Notes under the pieces: model-generated
What the model was told of the DNA's origin: nothing
What the model saw: the letters and a program-made list of their open reading frames with translations, nothing else
The model's database searches: none
Shown here: positions 9,425 through 18,680 of the stretch, in pieces
How the letters are laid out: every line of letters starts with the position of its first letter
Position numbering within the stretch: position 1 is the first letter of the stretch
Origin: Mesorhizobium plurifarium
GTDB taxonomy: Bacteria; Pseudomonadota; Alphaproteobacteria; Rhizobiales; Rhizobiaceae
Assembly (NCBI GenBank): GCA_000824785.1
Contig: CCNB01000012.1
Location: 286 to 64,285, forward strand
Direction: 5' to 3'
DNA: 64,000 bases
Position numbers and translations under genes: made by a program

Positions 9425-9440
9425 TGTCACGTACTCGACA
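9425..9440. promoter_or_regulatory. NifA upstream activator site between hmuS and iscA
   Basis: The sequence is TGTCACGTACTCGACA, an exact TGT-N10-ACA site. It sits 88 bp from a minus-strand -24/-12 promoter (9323) and 106 bp from a plus-strand one (9546), so it may serve both directions. Confidence 0.75.
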
Positions 9441-9545
9441 AACCCGACAGTCGTGTCGGTTTCCCGACGTCTTTTCAGCAATTGGCCAACAGGATTGATA
9501 GCGCCGCTAGAGGGATCGCGCCGTGTTGGAACGGTTTTTCCTCTT

Positions 9546-9560
9546 TGGCACGGTCCCTGC
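9546..9560 (+). promoter_or_regulatory. Sigma-54 (-24/-12) promoter of iscA-nifSVW
   Basis: The plus strand reads TGGCACGGTCCCTGC: GG and GC are 12 bases apart as required, with one mismatch in the -12 element (CTGC for TTGC). It lies 45 bp before the iscA start and downstream of a perfect NifA-type site. Confidence 0.7.
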
Positions 9561-9604
9561 TGCGTGATCCGCAAAGACGTCGCGGATTGAGGAGAAATCT
9601 TGCC

Positions 9605-9925
9605 ATGATCACGCTCACCGACAATGCCGTTGCCGCCGTCAAGACCGCTCTTTCCCGCGCCAGCGAGCAAGCGGAGGGCTTTCGCATTATGGTCCAGACC
9701 GGCGGCTGCGCCGGGTTCAAATACATATTGGGCCTGGAGAGCGTCTCGCGCCAGGGCGATGTGATCACGGAGACAGATGGGATCAAGCTGTTTGTGGATG
9801 CAGACTCCCAACCCCATGTTGCCGGCATGACCGTCGACTTCGTCACCGGGCTCGACTCTTCCGGCTTTGTCTTCGAAAACCCCAACGCGCGGGACAAGTG
9901 CGGCTGCGGCAAGTCCTACAGTTAA
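9605..9925 (+). CDS. iscA: IscA/HesB-type iron-sulfur carrier of the nif cluster
   Basis: This A-type carrier protein accepts or delivers Fe-S clusters during nitrogenase assembly. It has 106 residues starting MITLTDNAVAAVKTAL and the three conserved cysteines, one in TGGCAGF and two in the C-terminal CGCGKS. The ATG at 9605 is chosen because the family starts there. It is the first gene of iscA-nifS-nifV-nifW, 15 bp before nifS, behind a NifA-type site and -24/-12 promoter. It is sometimes named nif-iscA or hesB. Confidence 0.93.
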   Translation: MITLTDNAVAAVKTALSRASEQAEGFRIMVQTGGCAGFKYILGLESVSRQGDVITETDGIKLFVDADSQPHVAGMTVDFVTGLDSSGFVFENPNARDKCGCGKSYS

Positions 9926-9940
9926 CTGAGGACTGTTCGT

Positions 9941-11158
9941 ATGAGGCCTGTCTACCTCGACAACAACGCAACGACACGGGTCGATCCTGACGTTGTGCAA
10001 GCGATGTTGCCGTACTTCACGGATCAATTCGGCAACCCTTCGTCGACGCACGCTTTTGGCGCCTCAGTCGGTGCGGCGATAAAAAAGGCGCGGCGGCAGT
10101 TGCAGGCGCTGATCGGCGCGCAGTTCGACGATGAGATCACCTTCACCTCGGGTGGAACAGAAAGCGACAATGCAGCGATCCTTTCGGCGCTCGAGGTCAC
10201 GCCCGACCGAACCGAGATCGTGACGTCCGCGGTCGAGCATGCCGCTGTATTGACGCTGTGCGCGCATCTTGAGCAGACTCGCCGCGTCAAGGTCCACAGG
10301 ATTCCTGTGGATCGCCATGGCCGGCTTGATCTCGACGCCTACAAGGCAGCCCTCTCGCCCCGTGTGGCAATCGTCTCGGTCATGTGGGCGAACAACGAGA
10401 CCGGTACGATCTTTCCCGTGTCCAGGCTCGCCGAGTTGGCCAAGGAAATTGGCGCCCTTTTCCATACCGATGCGGTGCAGGCGGTTGGCAAGCTTCCGAT
10501 GGACCTGAAATCGACCGCTATCGACATGCTGTCGCTCTCCGGCCACAAGCTTCATGGCCCCAAAGGGATCGGCGCGCTTTGGATAAAGCGTGGCGTGCAC
10601 TTCCGCTCGCTCATCAAGGGTGGAGGCCAACAGCACGGCCGGCGTGCCGGCACCGAGAACACGCCCGGCATAGTCGGGCTCGGCACGGCAGCCGAACTCG
10701 CTTTGAAATTCATGGAGGATGCGACCACACGTGTAAAGTCGCTGCGCGACCGCCTGGAGGATGGAATTCTCCAGCGCATCCCAAACACCTGTGTCACTGG
10801 CGATCCGGTGGAGCGGTTGCCAAACACCGCAAACATCTCCTTTGAACATACCGAAAGCGACGGCATCCCACATCTGCTGAGCCGCGTAGGCATCGCCTGT
10901 TCCTCCGGCTCCGCCTGCACCTCCGGCTCAATGGAACCGAGCCATGTCCTGAGCGCGATGCAGATGCCACACGGGGCAGTCCGCTTCTCGTTCGCGCGCG
11001 ACAACGGCGAAGAAGACGTCGAGCGGGTGCTTGAGGTCATGCCGGCAATCGTGGAGAAGCTGCGTGACTCTCCCGGTTCTGGGTCGCGTGGGCGAAGTCC
11101 CGAAGATGTTCGATCCTGTCTGTACCTGACCGGCAGCAGAACAGGCTGCCGTTCATGA
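9941..11158 (+). CDS. nifS: Cysteine desulfurase NifS
   Basis: NifS is a pyridoxal-phosphate enzyme that takes sulfur from cysteine for nitrogenase Fe-S clusters. The 405-residue protein begins MRPVYLDNNATTRVDP and has the PLP lysine in SGHKLHGPKGIGALW and the active-site cysteine in ACSSGSACTSG. The C-terminal 25 residues after EKLRDSPG look non-conserved. The stop overlaps the nifV start as ATGA, implying translational coupling. Homologues in rhizobial nif clusters have the same length. Confidence 0.96.
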   Translation: MRPVYLDNNATTRVDPDVVQAMLPYFTDQFGNPSSTHAFGASVGAAIKKARRQLQALIGAQFDDEITFTSGGTESDNAAILSALEVTPDRTEIVTSAVEHAAVLTLCAHLEQTRRVKVHRIPVDRHGRLDLDAYKAALSPRVAIVSVMWANNETGTIFPVSRLAELAKEIGALFHTDAVQAVGKLPMDLKSTAIDMLSLSGHKLHGPKGIGALWIKRGVHFRSLIKGGGQQHGRRAGTENTPGIVGLGTAAELALKFMEDATTRVKSLRDRLEDGILQRIPNTCVTGDPVERLPNTANISFEHTESDGIPHLLSRVGIACSSGSACTSGSMEPSHVLSAMQMPHGAVRFSFARDNGEEDVERVLEVMPAIVEKLRDSPGSGSRGRSPEDVRSCLYLTGSRTGCRS

Positions 11159-12363
11159 GCCGTGATGTCTTCCTCAACGACACGACCTTACGCGACGGCG
11201 AGCAGGCGCCCGGTGTCGCCTTTACGACGGCGGAAAAGCTGGAGCTCGCCGAGTCTCTTGTGGCCGCCGGCGTCCCAGAGATCGAGATCGGCACGCCGAT
11301 CATGGGCGGCGACGAGATCGAAACAATTCGCGCCGCGGTCGCGCGGCGTCTCCCGGTTCGGCTGATGGCCTGGTGCCGGATGAAGGCGCGCGATCTCGAT
11401 GCAGCGATCGAGAGCGGCGTCAGCGCCGTCAATCTGTCGCTGCCTGCATCCGACATCCAACTTGCCGCCAAGCTCGGCCTCGATCAGGCGGGAGCGCTCC
11501 AGCTCATCGAGGATATGGTGAGGCGCGCAGCCGCTACTGGCTTCTTCGTCGCTGTGGGCTGCGAGGATGCCTCGCGGGCTGATGGGGATTATCTTGCCCG
11601 CGTCATCGAAACGGCTGCGCGCGCCGGCGCAAGCCGCGTCAGGCTTGCCGACACGGTCGGCATTCTCGACCCGTTCTCGACTTTCGAACTCGTCGCCCAG
11701 CTCATGGCAAAGTCTGAAATCGACCTCGAATTTCATGCGCACAACGATCTCGGCCTTGCGGCCGCCAACACACTGGCCGCGATCCGCGCAGGCGCGCGCC
11801 ATGCTTCCGTCACCGTCCTCGGGCTCGGCGAGCGTGCGGGTAATGCCGCGCTGGAAGAAGTGGCGGCCGCGATGGCCGTCATCGACGGCGCGGATACTGG
11901 TATCGAGCTGACCGCATTGCCCGACCTCGCCGCCCAGGTGGCTTGCGCCGCCCGCCGGCAGACGGCGACTATTAAACCGGTCGTCGGCGCCGATGTTTTC
12001 ACCCACGAATCCGGCACTCACGTCGCAGGGCTGCTGAAGGACCCGCGCGCCTATCAGGGGCTCGACCCGGCACTCGTGGGCCGCTGCCGGCGTATCGTCA
12101 TCGGTAAGCATTCCGGCGCCACCGCGATTGCCCGCGTGCTGAGCGAAAGCGGTCGCGATCTCGACCCGGATTTGGCAGCCGCCATCGTGGCTCGCGTCCG
12201 CCGCGAGGCGGCCGCGACCAAATCGGTCGTGACAGCAACTCAACTGGTCGAGCTCTACGATGGAATGTGCAGCGAGGCACGCCTCGCGGATCTCACCGGT
12301 CCAGGTCGGCTGGGCGACGAACACAGCGATGCCACTGTTATTCGACCAGCGAGATGGCCATGA
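11155..12363 (+). CDS. nifV: Homocitrate synthase NifV
   Basis: NifV condenses 2-oxoglutarate and acetyl-CoA to homocitrate, the organic ligand of FeMo-co. The 402-residue protein starts MSRDVFLNDTTLRDGEQAPG, the signature of the alpha-isopropylmalate/homocitrate synthase family, with metal-binding HAHNDLGLAAANT near residue 196 and GKHSGATAI later. It is translationally coupled to nifS and to nifW (ATGA overlaps). Most rhizobia lack nifV and obtain homocitrate from the plant, so its presence is notable. A leucine-pathway 2-isopropylmalate synthase is excluded by length and context. Confidence 0.94.
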   Translation: MSRDVFLNDTTLRDGEQAPGVAFTTAEKLELAESLVAAGVPEIEIGTPIMGGDEIETIRAAVARRLPVRLMAWCRMKARDLDAAIESGVSAVNLSLPASDIQLAAKLGLDQAGALQLIEDMVRRAAATGFFVAVGCEDASRADGDYLARVIETAARAGASRVRLADTVGILDPFSTFELVAQLMAKSEIDLEFHAHNDLGLAAANTLAAIRAGARHASVTVLGLGERAGNAALEEVAAAMAVIDGADTGIELTALPDLAAQVACAARRQTATIKPVVGADVFTHESGTHVAGLLKDPRAYQGLDPALVGRCRRIVIGKHSGATAIARVLSESGRDLDPDLAAAIVARVRREAAATKSVVTATQLVELYDGMCSEARLADLTGPGRLGDEHSDATVIRPARWP

Positions 12364-12740
12364 ATTGTTCCCCTGACGGCCGCCCCATCGATGTTACCGA
12401 CATCCTCGCGCGACTGAAGGGCCTGTCGGCCGCGGAGGAGTTCTTCGCCCTCCTTGGGGTCTCCTATGATCCAAAGGTGCTGAATGTCTCACGGCTTCAT
12501 ATCATGAAGCGCGTGGGCCAGTATCTTGCCGAAGAAGATCTATCCGATCTGCCCGACCAGGTGGTCGCGGCGCGGGTGCGCGCCACACTGCAACGCGCCT
12601 ATGAGGACTTCGCGACATCCTCCCCACTCACGCATCGGGTCTTCAAGGTGCTCAAAGACCGCGATCCGAACAAGCCTGCCAGGCCGGGACGCACCTTCGT
12701 CCCGTTCGAGTCCGTACTGAAGCGTTTCCCAAAGGAATGA
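12360..12740 (+). CDS. nifW: Nitrogenase-stabilizing protein NifW
   Basis: NifW helps protect or assemble the MoFe protein. The 126-residue product has the family core DILARLKGLSAAEEFFALLG and DPKVLNVSRLHIMKRVGQYL, ending near the charged VPFESVLKRFPKE. The start is taken as the ATG at 12360 overlapping the nifV stop as ATGA; another ATG lies two codons earlier (12354). It is the last gene of iscA-nifSVW; a new NifA site and promoter follow before fixA. Confidence 0.92.
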   Translation: MNCSPDGRPIDVTDILARLKGLSAAEEFFALLGVSYDPKVLNVSRLHIMKRVGQYLAEEDLSDLPDQVVAARVRATLQRAYEDFATSSPLTHRVFKVLKDRDPNKPARPGRTFVPFESVLKRFPKE

Positions 12741-12765
12741 GAGTGACATGGTTGCGACGCGATAA

Positions 12766-12781
12766 TGTCGAGAAGCCGACA
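12766..12781 (+). promoter_or_regulatory. NifA upstream activator site for fixABCX-nifA
   Basis: The sequence TGTCGAGAAGCCGACA is an exact TGT-N10-ACA site, 73 bp before the -24 element at 12855. Confidence 0.8.
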
Positions 12782-12854
12782 AATCCGGTCGTCGTGAACT
12801 CGGCCCTGAAAGGGACCAACCGAGCCTCCAGCAATAGGACGACGCAAAACGACT

Positions 12855-12869
12855 TGGCACGAGTAGTGC
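12855..12869 (+). promoter_or_regulatory. Sigma-54 (-24/-12) promoter of fixA
   Basis: The sequence TGGCACGAGTAGTGC has a perfect -24 element and a -12 element GTGC with 12-base spacing between GG and GC. It lies 49 bp before the fixA ATG. Confidence 0.8.
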
Positions 12870-12918
12870 TGCCAACCAGATCAGACCGCACCCGGTTGAA
12901 AGCCCAAAGAGACCGCCA

Positions 12919-13770
12919 ATGCACATCGTAGTCTGCATCAAGCAAGTGCCGGACTCGGCGCAAATACGGGTCCATCCCGTCACGAACACGATCATGCGCC
13001 AGGGTGTGCCTACCATCATCAATCCTTACGACCTGTTCGCCCTCGAAGAAGCGCTCAGACTGCGCGACACCTACGGCGGCGAGGTCACCGTGCTCACTAT
13101 GGGTCCGCCCATGGCAGAGGACGCCTTGCGCAAGGCCCTCGGTTACGGCGCCGACCGCGCGGTGCTGTTGACCGACCGCTACTTTGCCGGCTCCGACACG
13201 CTGGCGACCTCGTACGCACTTTCCCAGGCAATCGCGAAGGTTGGCGAGACGTTCGGCACTCCAGACATCGTCTTCACCGGCAAGCAGACGATTGATGGAG
13301 ACACCGCCCAAGTCGGACCCGGCATCGCCAAGCGCCTCGATCTCATGCAACTGACCTACGTCGCGAAGATCCCCTCCATTGACCTCGCTGCCGGCGAAAT
13401 CAAGGTCGAGCGCCGCTGTGAAGGGGGCACTCAGATGCTGCAGAGCAGGCTGCCTTGTCTCATCACGATGCTGGAAGGCACAAACGAGGTGCGTCGGGGC
13501 TCGCTCGAGGACGCCCTTTACGCCGCGCGCAGCCAAGTCCTGAGATGGAGTGCGGCCGACGCCGGCATCGATGACCTGACCAGATGCGGCCTGCGCGGCT
13601 CGCCGACGGTCGTCAAGCGCGTTTTCGCCCCTACAGCGCGGGCGGAAAAGGCGGCACTTATCGACGCCGCCGAGAGGAATTTGCGTGATCTCGCTGACGA
13701 ACTTATCGCCGCAATCTTAACCCGCGGTCCAGCGCTGGAACAGGAACTCGCCTTCAACAGCGGCGAATGA
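12919..13770 (+). CDS. fixA: FixA, electron-transfer flavoprotein beta subunit
   Basis: FixA and FixB form the ETF-like part of the FixABCX complex, which bifurcates electrons from NADH to quinone and to the low-potential donor of nitrogenase. The 283-residue protein begins MHIVVCIKQVPDSAQIRVHP and contains NPYDLFALEEALRLRDTYGG and GKQTIDGDTAQVGPGIAKRL, all ETF-beta features. It is the first gene of fixABCX and has its own NifA site and sigma-54 promoter. Confidence 0.96.
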   Translation: MHIVVCIKQVPDSAQIRVHPVTNTIMRQGVPTIINPYDLFALEEALRLRDTYGGEVTVLTMGPPMAEDALRKALGYGADRAVLLTDRYFAGSDTLATSYALSQAIAKVGETFGTPDIVFTGKQTIDGDTAQVGPGIAKRLDLMQLTYVAKIPSIDLAAGEIKVERRCEGGTQMLQSRLPCLITMLEGTNEVRRGSLEDALYAARSQVLRWSAADAGIDDLTRCGLRGSPTVVKRVFAPTARAEKAALIDAAERNLRDLADELIAAILTRGPALEQELAFNSGE

Positions 13771-13785
13771 CGGCAAGGAGAGACG

Positions 13786-14895
13786 ATGTCGAGCGCGAAT
13801 CGAGAAGCCCCTCGCCCTGCCTCCGGCCGTGCCGGCACAAAGAAGGAGCTGCCCGACCATTTCAAAGAATATCGCCACGTCTGGGTCTTTATCGAGCTCG
13901 AGCGCGGCCAGGTCCACCCGGTATCGTTCGAACTGCTCGGTGAAGGCCGCAAGCTCGCCGACAAGCTTGGCGTCGAGCTCGCGGGAATCGTGCTCGGACC
14001 GCCAGGAGAGACCACCCAGTCTGCGGTAGCCGAGGCCTTCGCTTATGGCGCCGATCTTGTCTACAACGTCGAGGCGCCGTTGCTTGCCGACTATCGCAAC
14101 GAGCCTTTCACCAAGGCGATGACGGATCTTGTCAATGCCCATAAACCCGAGATCCTGCTTCTCGGGGCGACCACACTCGGCAGGGATCTTGCTGGTTCGG
14201 TCGCAACAACCTTGAAGACAGGGCTCACGGCCGACTGCACCGAACTCGACGTCGATACGGACGGTTCGCTCGCTGCGACCCGTCCAACTTTCGGCGGTTC
14301 CTTACTGTGCACGATCTACACGCTCAACTACCGGCCGCAGATGGCGACAGTACGACCGAGGGTCATGGCCATGCCGCGGCGGATGGATAAGCCGGTCGGC
14401 CGTGTCATCCGGCACCAGCTATCGGTAGCCGAGGATGACATCGTCACCAAAATCCTCGGTTTCCTGCCGGATAGCCAGTCTGGAAAGGCCAATCTTGCCT
14501 ATGCCGACGTGGTGGTTGCAGGAGGCCTCGGTCTAGGGGCGGCGGAGAACCTGCAGCTTGTGAAGGATCTTGCGCGAGCAATCGGCGCCGAGCATGGCTG
14601 CTCGCGCCCTTTGGTCCAAAAGGGCTGGCTGTCGGCTGATCGGCAGATCGGCCAAACAGGCAAGACCATCCGGCCGAAGCTTTACATAGCGGCTGGAATT
14701 TCCGGCGCTATCCAGCACCGGGTTGGCGTCGAAGGGGCGGATCTCATCGTGGCTATCAACACCGACCCGAACGCGCCGATTTTCGATTTCGCCCACCTAG
14801 GGATCATCACCGATGCGATCCGCTTCCTTCCCGCACTGACGGAAGCCTTCACGCGGCGGCTGTCGCCCCACAGTCGCGATAAGCTTGCGAGCTAG
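13786..14895 (+). CDS. fixB: FixB, electron-transfer flavoprotein alpha subunit
   Basis: The 369-residue protein pairs with FixA. Its C-terminal half has the ETF-alpha FAD-binding segment: [20 protein letters not shown], then [20 protein letters not shown] and [17 protein letters not shown]. The N-terminal 25 residues are Pro/Arg-rich before the conserved [11 protein letters not shown]. It starts 15 bp after fixA with a GGAGAG ribosome site. Function follows from the known FixABCX complex. Confidence 0.96.
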   Translation: MSSANREAPRPASGRAGTKKELPDHFKEYRHVWVFIELERGQVHPVSFELLGEGRKLADKLGVELAGIVLGPPGETTQSAVAEAFAYGADLVYNVEAPLLADYRNEPFTKAMTDLVNAHKPEILLLGATTLGRDLAGSVATTLKTGLTADCTELDVDTDGSLAATRPTFGGSLLCTIYTLNYRPQMATVRPRVMAMPRRMDKPVGRVIRHQLSVAEDDIVTKILGFLPDSQSGKANLAYADVVVAGGLGLGAAENLQLVKDLARAIGAEHGCSRPLVQKGWLSADRQIGQTGKTIRPKLYIAAGISGAIQHRVGVEGADLIVAINTDPNAPIFDFAHLGIITDAIRFLPALTEAFTRRLSPHSRDKLAS

Positions 14896-14905
14896 GGAGT
14901 TGGAC

Positions 14906-16213
14906 ATGATCAAGGAAAAATTCGACGCCATTGTTGTTGGGGCCGGCATGTCGGGAAACGCTGCTGCTTACACCATGGCCAGCCATGGCCTGAACGTGTT
15001 GCAGTTGGAGCGAGGTGAATATCCGGGCTCCAAGAATGTTCAGGGTGCAATCATGTACGCGAACATGCTGGAGAAGATCATCCCGGATTTCCGGGATGAT
15101 GCGCCTCTCGAGCGGCATTTGGTCGAACAGCGCCTTTGGGTTATGGACGACACATCCCACACCGGGATTCACTATCGGTCGGACGACTTCAACGAGGCCA
15201 AGCCCAACCGCTATACGATCATCCGCGCCCAATTCGACAAATGGTTTTCGCGTAAGGTGCGCGAGGCCGGTGCGACGGTTCTGTGCGAGACGACCGTGAC
15301 GGAACTGGTGCGCGATGGCAAGGACAAGGTGGTCGGCGTCCGCACCGACCGGGCCGGCGGAGAGATTTTCGCGGACGTTGTCGTTCTCGCAGAAGGGGTC
15401 TGCGGACTGCTTGGCACGCGCGCCAGGCTTCGCCAGATGCCGAGGCCGAAATCCGTGGCGCTCGCCGTCAAGGAAATGCATTTCCTGCCTGAAGAGGTCA
15501 TAGAGCAGCGGTTCTCCCTCAAGGCCGGTGAAGGCTGCGTGATCGAGGCCGTGGGTACAATCTCCCGCAGCATGGCCGGGCTCGGCTTCCTTTACACCAA
15601 CAAGGAATCGATCTCACTGGGCATCGGCTGCCTTGTTTCGGATTTCGCTTCGATGATGGAGAGCCCATACGTCGTACTCGATACGTTAAAAAATCATCCT
15701 TCGATCCGGCCTTTAATCGCCGGCTCGGAGGTGAAAGAATATGCCGCGCATCTCATTCCCGAAGGTGGCTACAAGGCGATTCCGCAGCTGTTTGGCGACG
15801 GTTGGGTGGTGGTCGGCGATGCCGCGCAATTGAACAACGCCGTCCACCGCGAGGGTTCGAACCTCGCCATGACCTCTGGCCGCATCGCGGCTGAGGCAAT
15901 CGTGCAGGTCAAGAGCCGCAAGCGTCCCATGACCAAACAGAACCTTGCCCTATACAAGACCATGTTGGACAAGTCTTTCGTAATCAAAGATCTGAAGAAA
16001 TACAAAGACATGCCGGCCCTGCTCCACACCAATTCCCGGAATTTCTTCACGACCTACCCGCAGCTGATGTCGCAGGCGGCCCAGACCTTCATGCGGGTCG
16101 ACGGCACCCCGAAAATCGACAAGGAAAAGGCGACCACTACTGCCTTCATCAAGGCGCGTTCGCGCTGGGGGCTGCTGGGCGACGTGGTCCGCCTGGCATT
16201 CGCCTGGCGCTAG
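14906..16213 (+). CDS. fixC: FixC, flavoprotein (ETF-quinone oxidoreductase-like)
   Basis: FixC carries FAD and passes electrons within FixABCX. The 435-residue protein starts [20 protein letters not shown], containing the Rossmann motif GAGMSG, and later has [20 protein letters not shown], the second FAD contact. The ATG at 14906 follows a GGGAG site; an upstream in-frame Met would overlap fixB and lacks conservation. It lies just after fixB and before fixX, the canonical order. Confidence 0.96.
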   Translation: MIKEKFDAIVVGAGMSGNAAAYTMASHGLNVLQLERGEYPGSKNVQGAIMYANMLEKIIPDFRDDAPLERHLVEQRLWVMDDTSHTGIHYRSDDFNEAKPNRYTIIRAQFDKWFSRKVREAGATVLCETTVTELVRDGKDKVVGVRTDRAGGEIFADVVVLAEGVCGLLGTRARLRQMPRPKSVALAVKEMHFLPEEVIEQRFSLKAGEGCVIEAVGTISRSMAGLGFLYTNKESISLGIGCLVSDFASMMESPYVVLDTLKNHPSIRPLIAGSEVKEYAAHLIPEGGYKAIPQLFGDGWVVVGDAAQLNNAVHREGSNLAMTSGRIAAEAIVQVKSRKRPMTKQNLALYKTMLDKSFVIKDLKKYKDMPALLHTNSRNFFTTYPQLMSQAAQTFMRVDGTPKIDKEKATTTAFIKARSRWGLLGDVVRLAFAWR

Positions 16214-16222
16214 GAGGACGAG

Positions 16223-16516
16223 ATGACAATTGCAGGATCACGCATCGAGGAGAAGCTCTACCAGAACCGCTACCTGGTCGATTCGGGGCGCCCACATATA
16301 AAAGTGCGACCGCACCAGAAGCCAAGCGCCAACCTGCTTGCGTTGACGCGCGTCTGCCCTGCCCAATGTTATGAATTGACCGACGAGGGCCAAGTGGAGA
16401 TCACCGCCGACGGCTGCATGGAGTGCGGCACCTGTCGGATACTGTGCGAGGCCAGCGGTGAGATCGAGTGGAATTATCCGCGCGGCGGCTTCGGTGTCCT
16501 GTTCAAGTTCGGATGA
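16223..16516 (+). CDS. fixX: FixX, ferredoxin-like subunit
   Basis: FixX is the 97-residue ferredoxin-like subunit of the FixABCX complex. It shows the cysteine cluster CPAQCYE and [13 protein letters not shown]. It starts nine bases after fixC with a GGAGG-type ribosome site. It completes fixABCX; nifA follows on the same strand. Confidence 0.95.
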   Translation: MTIAGSRIEEKLYQNRYLVDSGRPHIKVRPHQKPSANLLALTRVCPAQCYELTDEGQVEITADGCMECGTCRILCEASGEIEWNYPRGGFGVLFKFG

Positions 16517-16567
16517 CCTGCGCACCGCATGCGCCGTCGCAAAGGCGTGCCGACACGTGAAATTGCC

Positions 16568-16597
16568 GCAATTGCAACCTGACAATTTGCAATTGCA
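16568..16597 (+). repeat. Inverted repeat between fixX and nifA
   Basis: GCAATTGCA at 16568 is followed after 11 bases by TGCAATTGCA at 16588, forming a hairpin of about 9 bp. It lies about 90 bp before the nifA start. It could be an operator or an mRNA processing or attenuation structure; no U-tract follows. Confidence 0.4.
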
Positions 16598-16685
16598 CAG
16601 GGGCTCGGTAATACTGAGGTCTCGCGAGTCGAAATACATAAAGGCGCTTTGGGAGGAGCACCCTGCAACCCCTGAGGTGTTTTCC

Positions 16686-18446
16686 ATGGCTCAAATAATG
16701 AGGGATCGGGTGCACGAGGTAGGGCTTCTCGACGCCGGGCCACCTATCAAAGCCATGCACGAGCCGAACATCCCGCTCAGGGGAATCTACGAGATATCCG
16801 AGATCCTGACCGCGCCCACGCGGCTGGAGATCACGCTTGGCAATGTCGTCAACGTACTCTCCTCGTTTGTGCAAATGCGTCATGGAGCAATGGTCGTCCT
16901 GGACGCGGAAGGAGAGCTGGAGATTGCCGCAACCGCCGGCAACAACCAGGCACCTCAATCAGACTGGCGCCACGTCATACCGCAGTCCGTGGTAGACCGG
17001 ATCGTCGCTACGGGGACGCCGCTCGTCCTACACGATGTCAGCAAGTCCGAACTATTTCAGGCTGGTCTTCAAACGACTTCGAGCAGCGCCACCATACCGG
17101 TTACCTTTATCGGAGTGCCAATAGAGGCTGGGGATGAAATCCTCGGTACACTGTCGATCGACCGTGTCGGGGACCGCGCCGCCAGCGTGCGTTGCGACGA
17201 AGACGTATCCTTCCTGACGATGGTCGCCAATCTTGTCGGCCGGACCATCCGCCTCCATCGCATGCTGAGCACAGATCGTCAGCGGCTTGTCGAGGAGCAA
17301 CGGAGACCGGAGAAATGGGTCCACGAGAAGGAGACCCGCCCTGCCCGGCATTCGCATGTCAAAATCGACGGGATCATCGGGGAAAGTCCCGCACTCAAGC
17401 AGGTGCTTGAAACCGTCGCGGTCGTAGCAAGAACCAACTCCACCGTGCTTTTGCGGGGTGAAAGCGGTACCGGCAAGGAATTTTTTGCGCAGGCCATCCA
17501 TAAGCTTTCGCCTCGCAGCAAGAAAGCGTTTGTCAAACTGAACTGCGCCGCACTGCCTGAAAGCGTTCTGGAATCGGAATTGTTTGGGCATGAAAAGGGC
17601 GCCTTCACCGGGGCTGTCTCGCAGCGCGCCGGCCGTTTCGAACTAGCCAATGGCGGAACCCTGCTGCTTGACGAAATCGGCGAGATTTCGCCTGCCTTTC
17701 AGGCTAAGCTGTTGCGCGTCTTGCAGGAAGGCGAGTTGGAGCGCGTCGGCGGCACCAGGACGCTAACGGTCGACGTCCGGCTGATATGCGCCACCAACAA
17801 GGACCTCGAGACGGCTGTGGTGAACGGAGAGTTTAGAGCCGACCTTTACTATCGCATCAATGTCGTGCCAATCATGCTGCCACCGCTCAGAGAGCGACCC
17901 GGTGATATTCCACGCCTTGCGAAGGCCTTCCTCGATCGATTCAATAGCGAGAACCACCGCGAGCTCGCCTTCGCTCCGTCGGCGCTTGAGCTGATCTCGC
18001 AATGCTACTTCCCCGGTAATGTCCGTGAGTTGGAAAACTGCGTGCGAAGGACGGCCACGCTTGCGCGTTCAAGCACGGTCGCACCTTCGGATTTCGCCTG
18101 CCAGAATAGCCAGTGCCTGTCTTCCCTCCTCTGGAAAGGAGCCGAGCGTTCAAATGACAACAATGCCAGCGATGAGTTCGGCCGCAACAGAATGCCGGTT
18201 GAATCGCCGCTGGGAGCCAGGCGCATCGGCACCTCCGAGGGCGAGGCGGTGCCCGTCAACGGCCGCGATCCGAGCAATCCCGCCTGGGGTGCAACAGGCC
18301 TGCGTGTGACCGATCGCGCCCGGCTGATCGATGCGATGCAGAAAGCCGGCTGGGTTCAGGCCAAGGCTGGTCGTATCCTCGGCCTCACGCCGCGGCAAAT
18401 CGGCTATGCCCTGCGTCGGCATGGTATCGAGGTGAAGAAGTTCTAA
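16686..18446 (+). CDS. nifA: NifA, oxygen-sensitive activator of sigma-54 nif/fix promoters
   Basis: NifA binds TGT-N10-ACA sites and drives sigma-54 RNA polymerase. From the ATG at 16686 the protein has 586 residues: a GAF domain (about 30-165), an AAA+ domain with Walker A GESGTGKE (near 258) and GAFTGA (near 304), and a C-terminal helix-turn-helix (AKAGRILGLTPRQIGYALRR). The AAA+/linker region has the exact Cys-x11-Cys-x19-Cys-x4-Cys series (about 440-477) that marks the oxygen-sensitive rhizobial type. It follows fixX by 169 bp and may be read through from the fixA promoter. Unusually, nifB is not next: 4.2 kb of accessory DNA intervenes. Confidence 0.96.
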   Translation: MAQIMRDRVHEVGLLDAGPPIKAMHEPNIPLRGIYEISEILTAPTRLEITLGNVVNVLSSFVQMRHGAMVVLDAEGELEIAATAGNNQAPQSDWRHVIPQSVVDRIVATGTPLVLHDVSKSELFQAGLQTTSSSATIPVTFIGVPIEAGDEILGTLSIDRVGDRAASVRCDEDVSFLTMVANLVGRTIRLHRMLSTDRQRLVEEQRRPEKWVHEKETRPARHSHVKIDGIIGESPALKQVLETVAVVARTNSTVLLRGESGTGKEFFAQAIHKLSPRSKKAFVKLNCAALPESVLESELFGHEKGAFTGAVSQRAGRFELANGGTLLLDEIGEISPAFQAKLLRVLQEGELERVGGTRTLTVDVRLICATNKDLETAVVNGEFRADLYYRINVVPIMLPPLRERPGDIPRLAKAFLDRFNSENHRELAFAPSALELISQCYFPGNVRELENCVRRTATLARSSTVAPSDFACQNSQCLSSLLWKGAERSNDNNASDEFGRNRMPVESPLGARRIGTSEGEAVPVNGRDPSNPAWGATGLRVTDRARLIDAMQKAGWVQAKAGRILGLTPRQIGYALRRHGIEVKKF

Positions 18447-18485
18447 ACGCCCTGCGACGTCAAACGTCAGGCCTCCTCACACCGT

Positions 18486-18680
18486 ATGCGAGTGGAGTCT
18501 TTGAGGCGCCACTCGACGCAGCGCATGTTGAATCGCGGCATCTACGTCACCGGCGTCTCCTTCCCGGTGGTGCCGAAGGCTAGGCGCGCATCCGAAGTCC
18601 AGATGATCTTGAACCACAAGCAGGCGATTGGCTGGGTCATCGACAACATTGCGACGGTGGAGATCGCTCCGGAGAAGTGA
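18486..18680 (+). pseudogene. Remnant of glycine C-acetyltransferase (2-amino-3-ketobutyrate CoA ligase)
   Basis: The translated stretch NRGIYVTGVSFPVVPKARRA matches the C-terminal segment of Kbl (usually GIYVxGFSFPVVPKGxARIR). The rest of the roughly 395-residue enzyme is absent and the residues after the motif diverge. It lies 40 bp after nifA and marks the left edge of the insertion between nifA and nifB. Confidence 0.6.

Noticed and set aside
11188..12324. 378-codon minus-strand frame inside nifV
   Set aside because: A GC-rich antisense shadow of nifV with no recognisable domain.
12652..13536. 294-codon minus-strand frame over fixA
   Set aside because: Antisense shadow with no family features.
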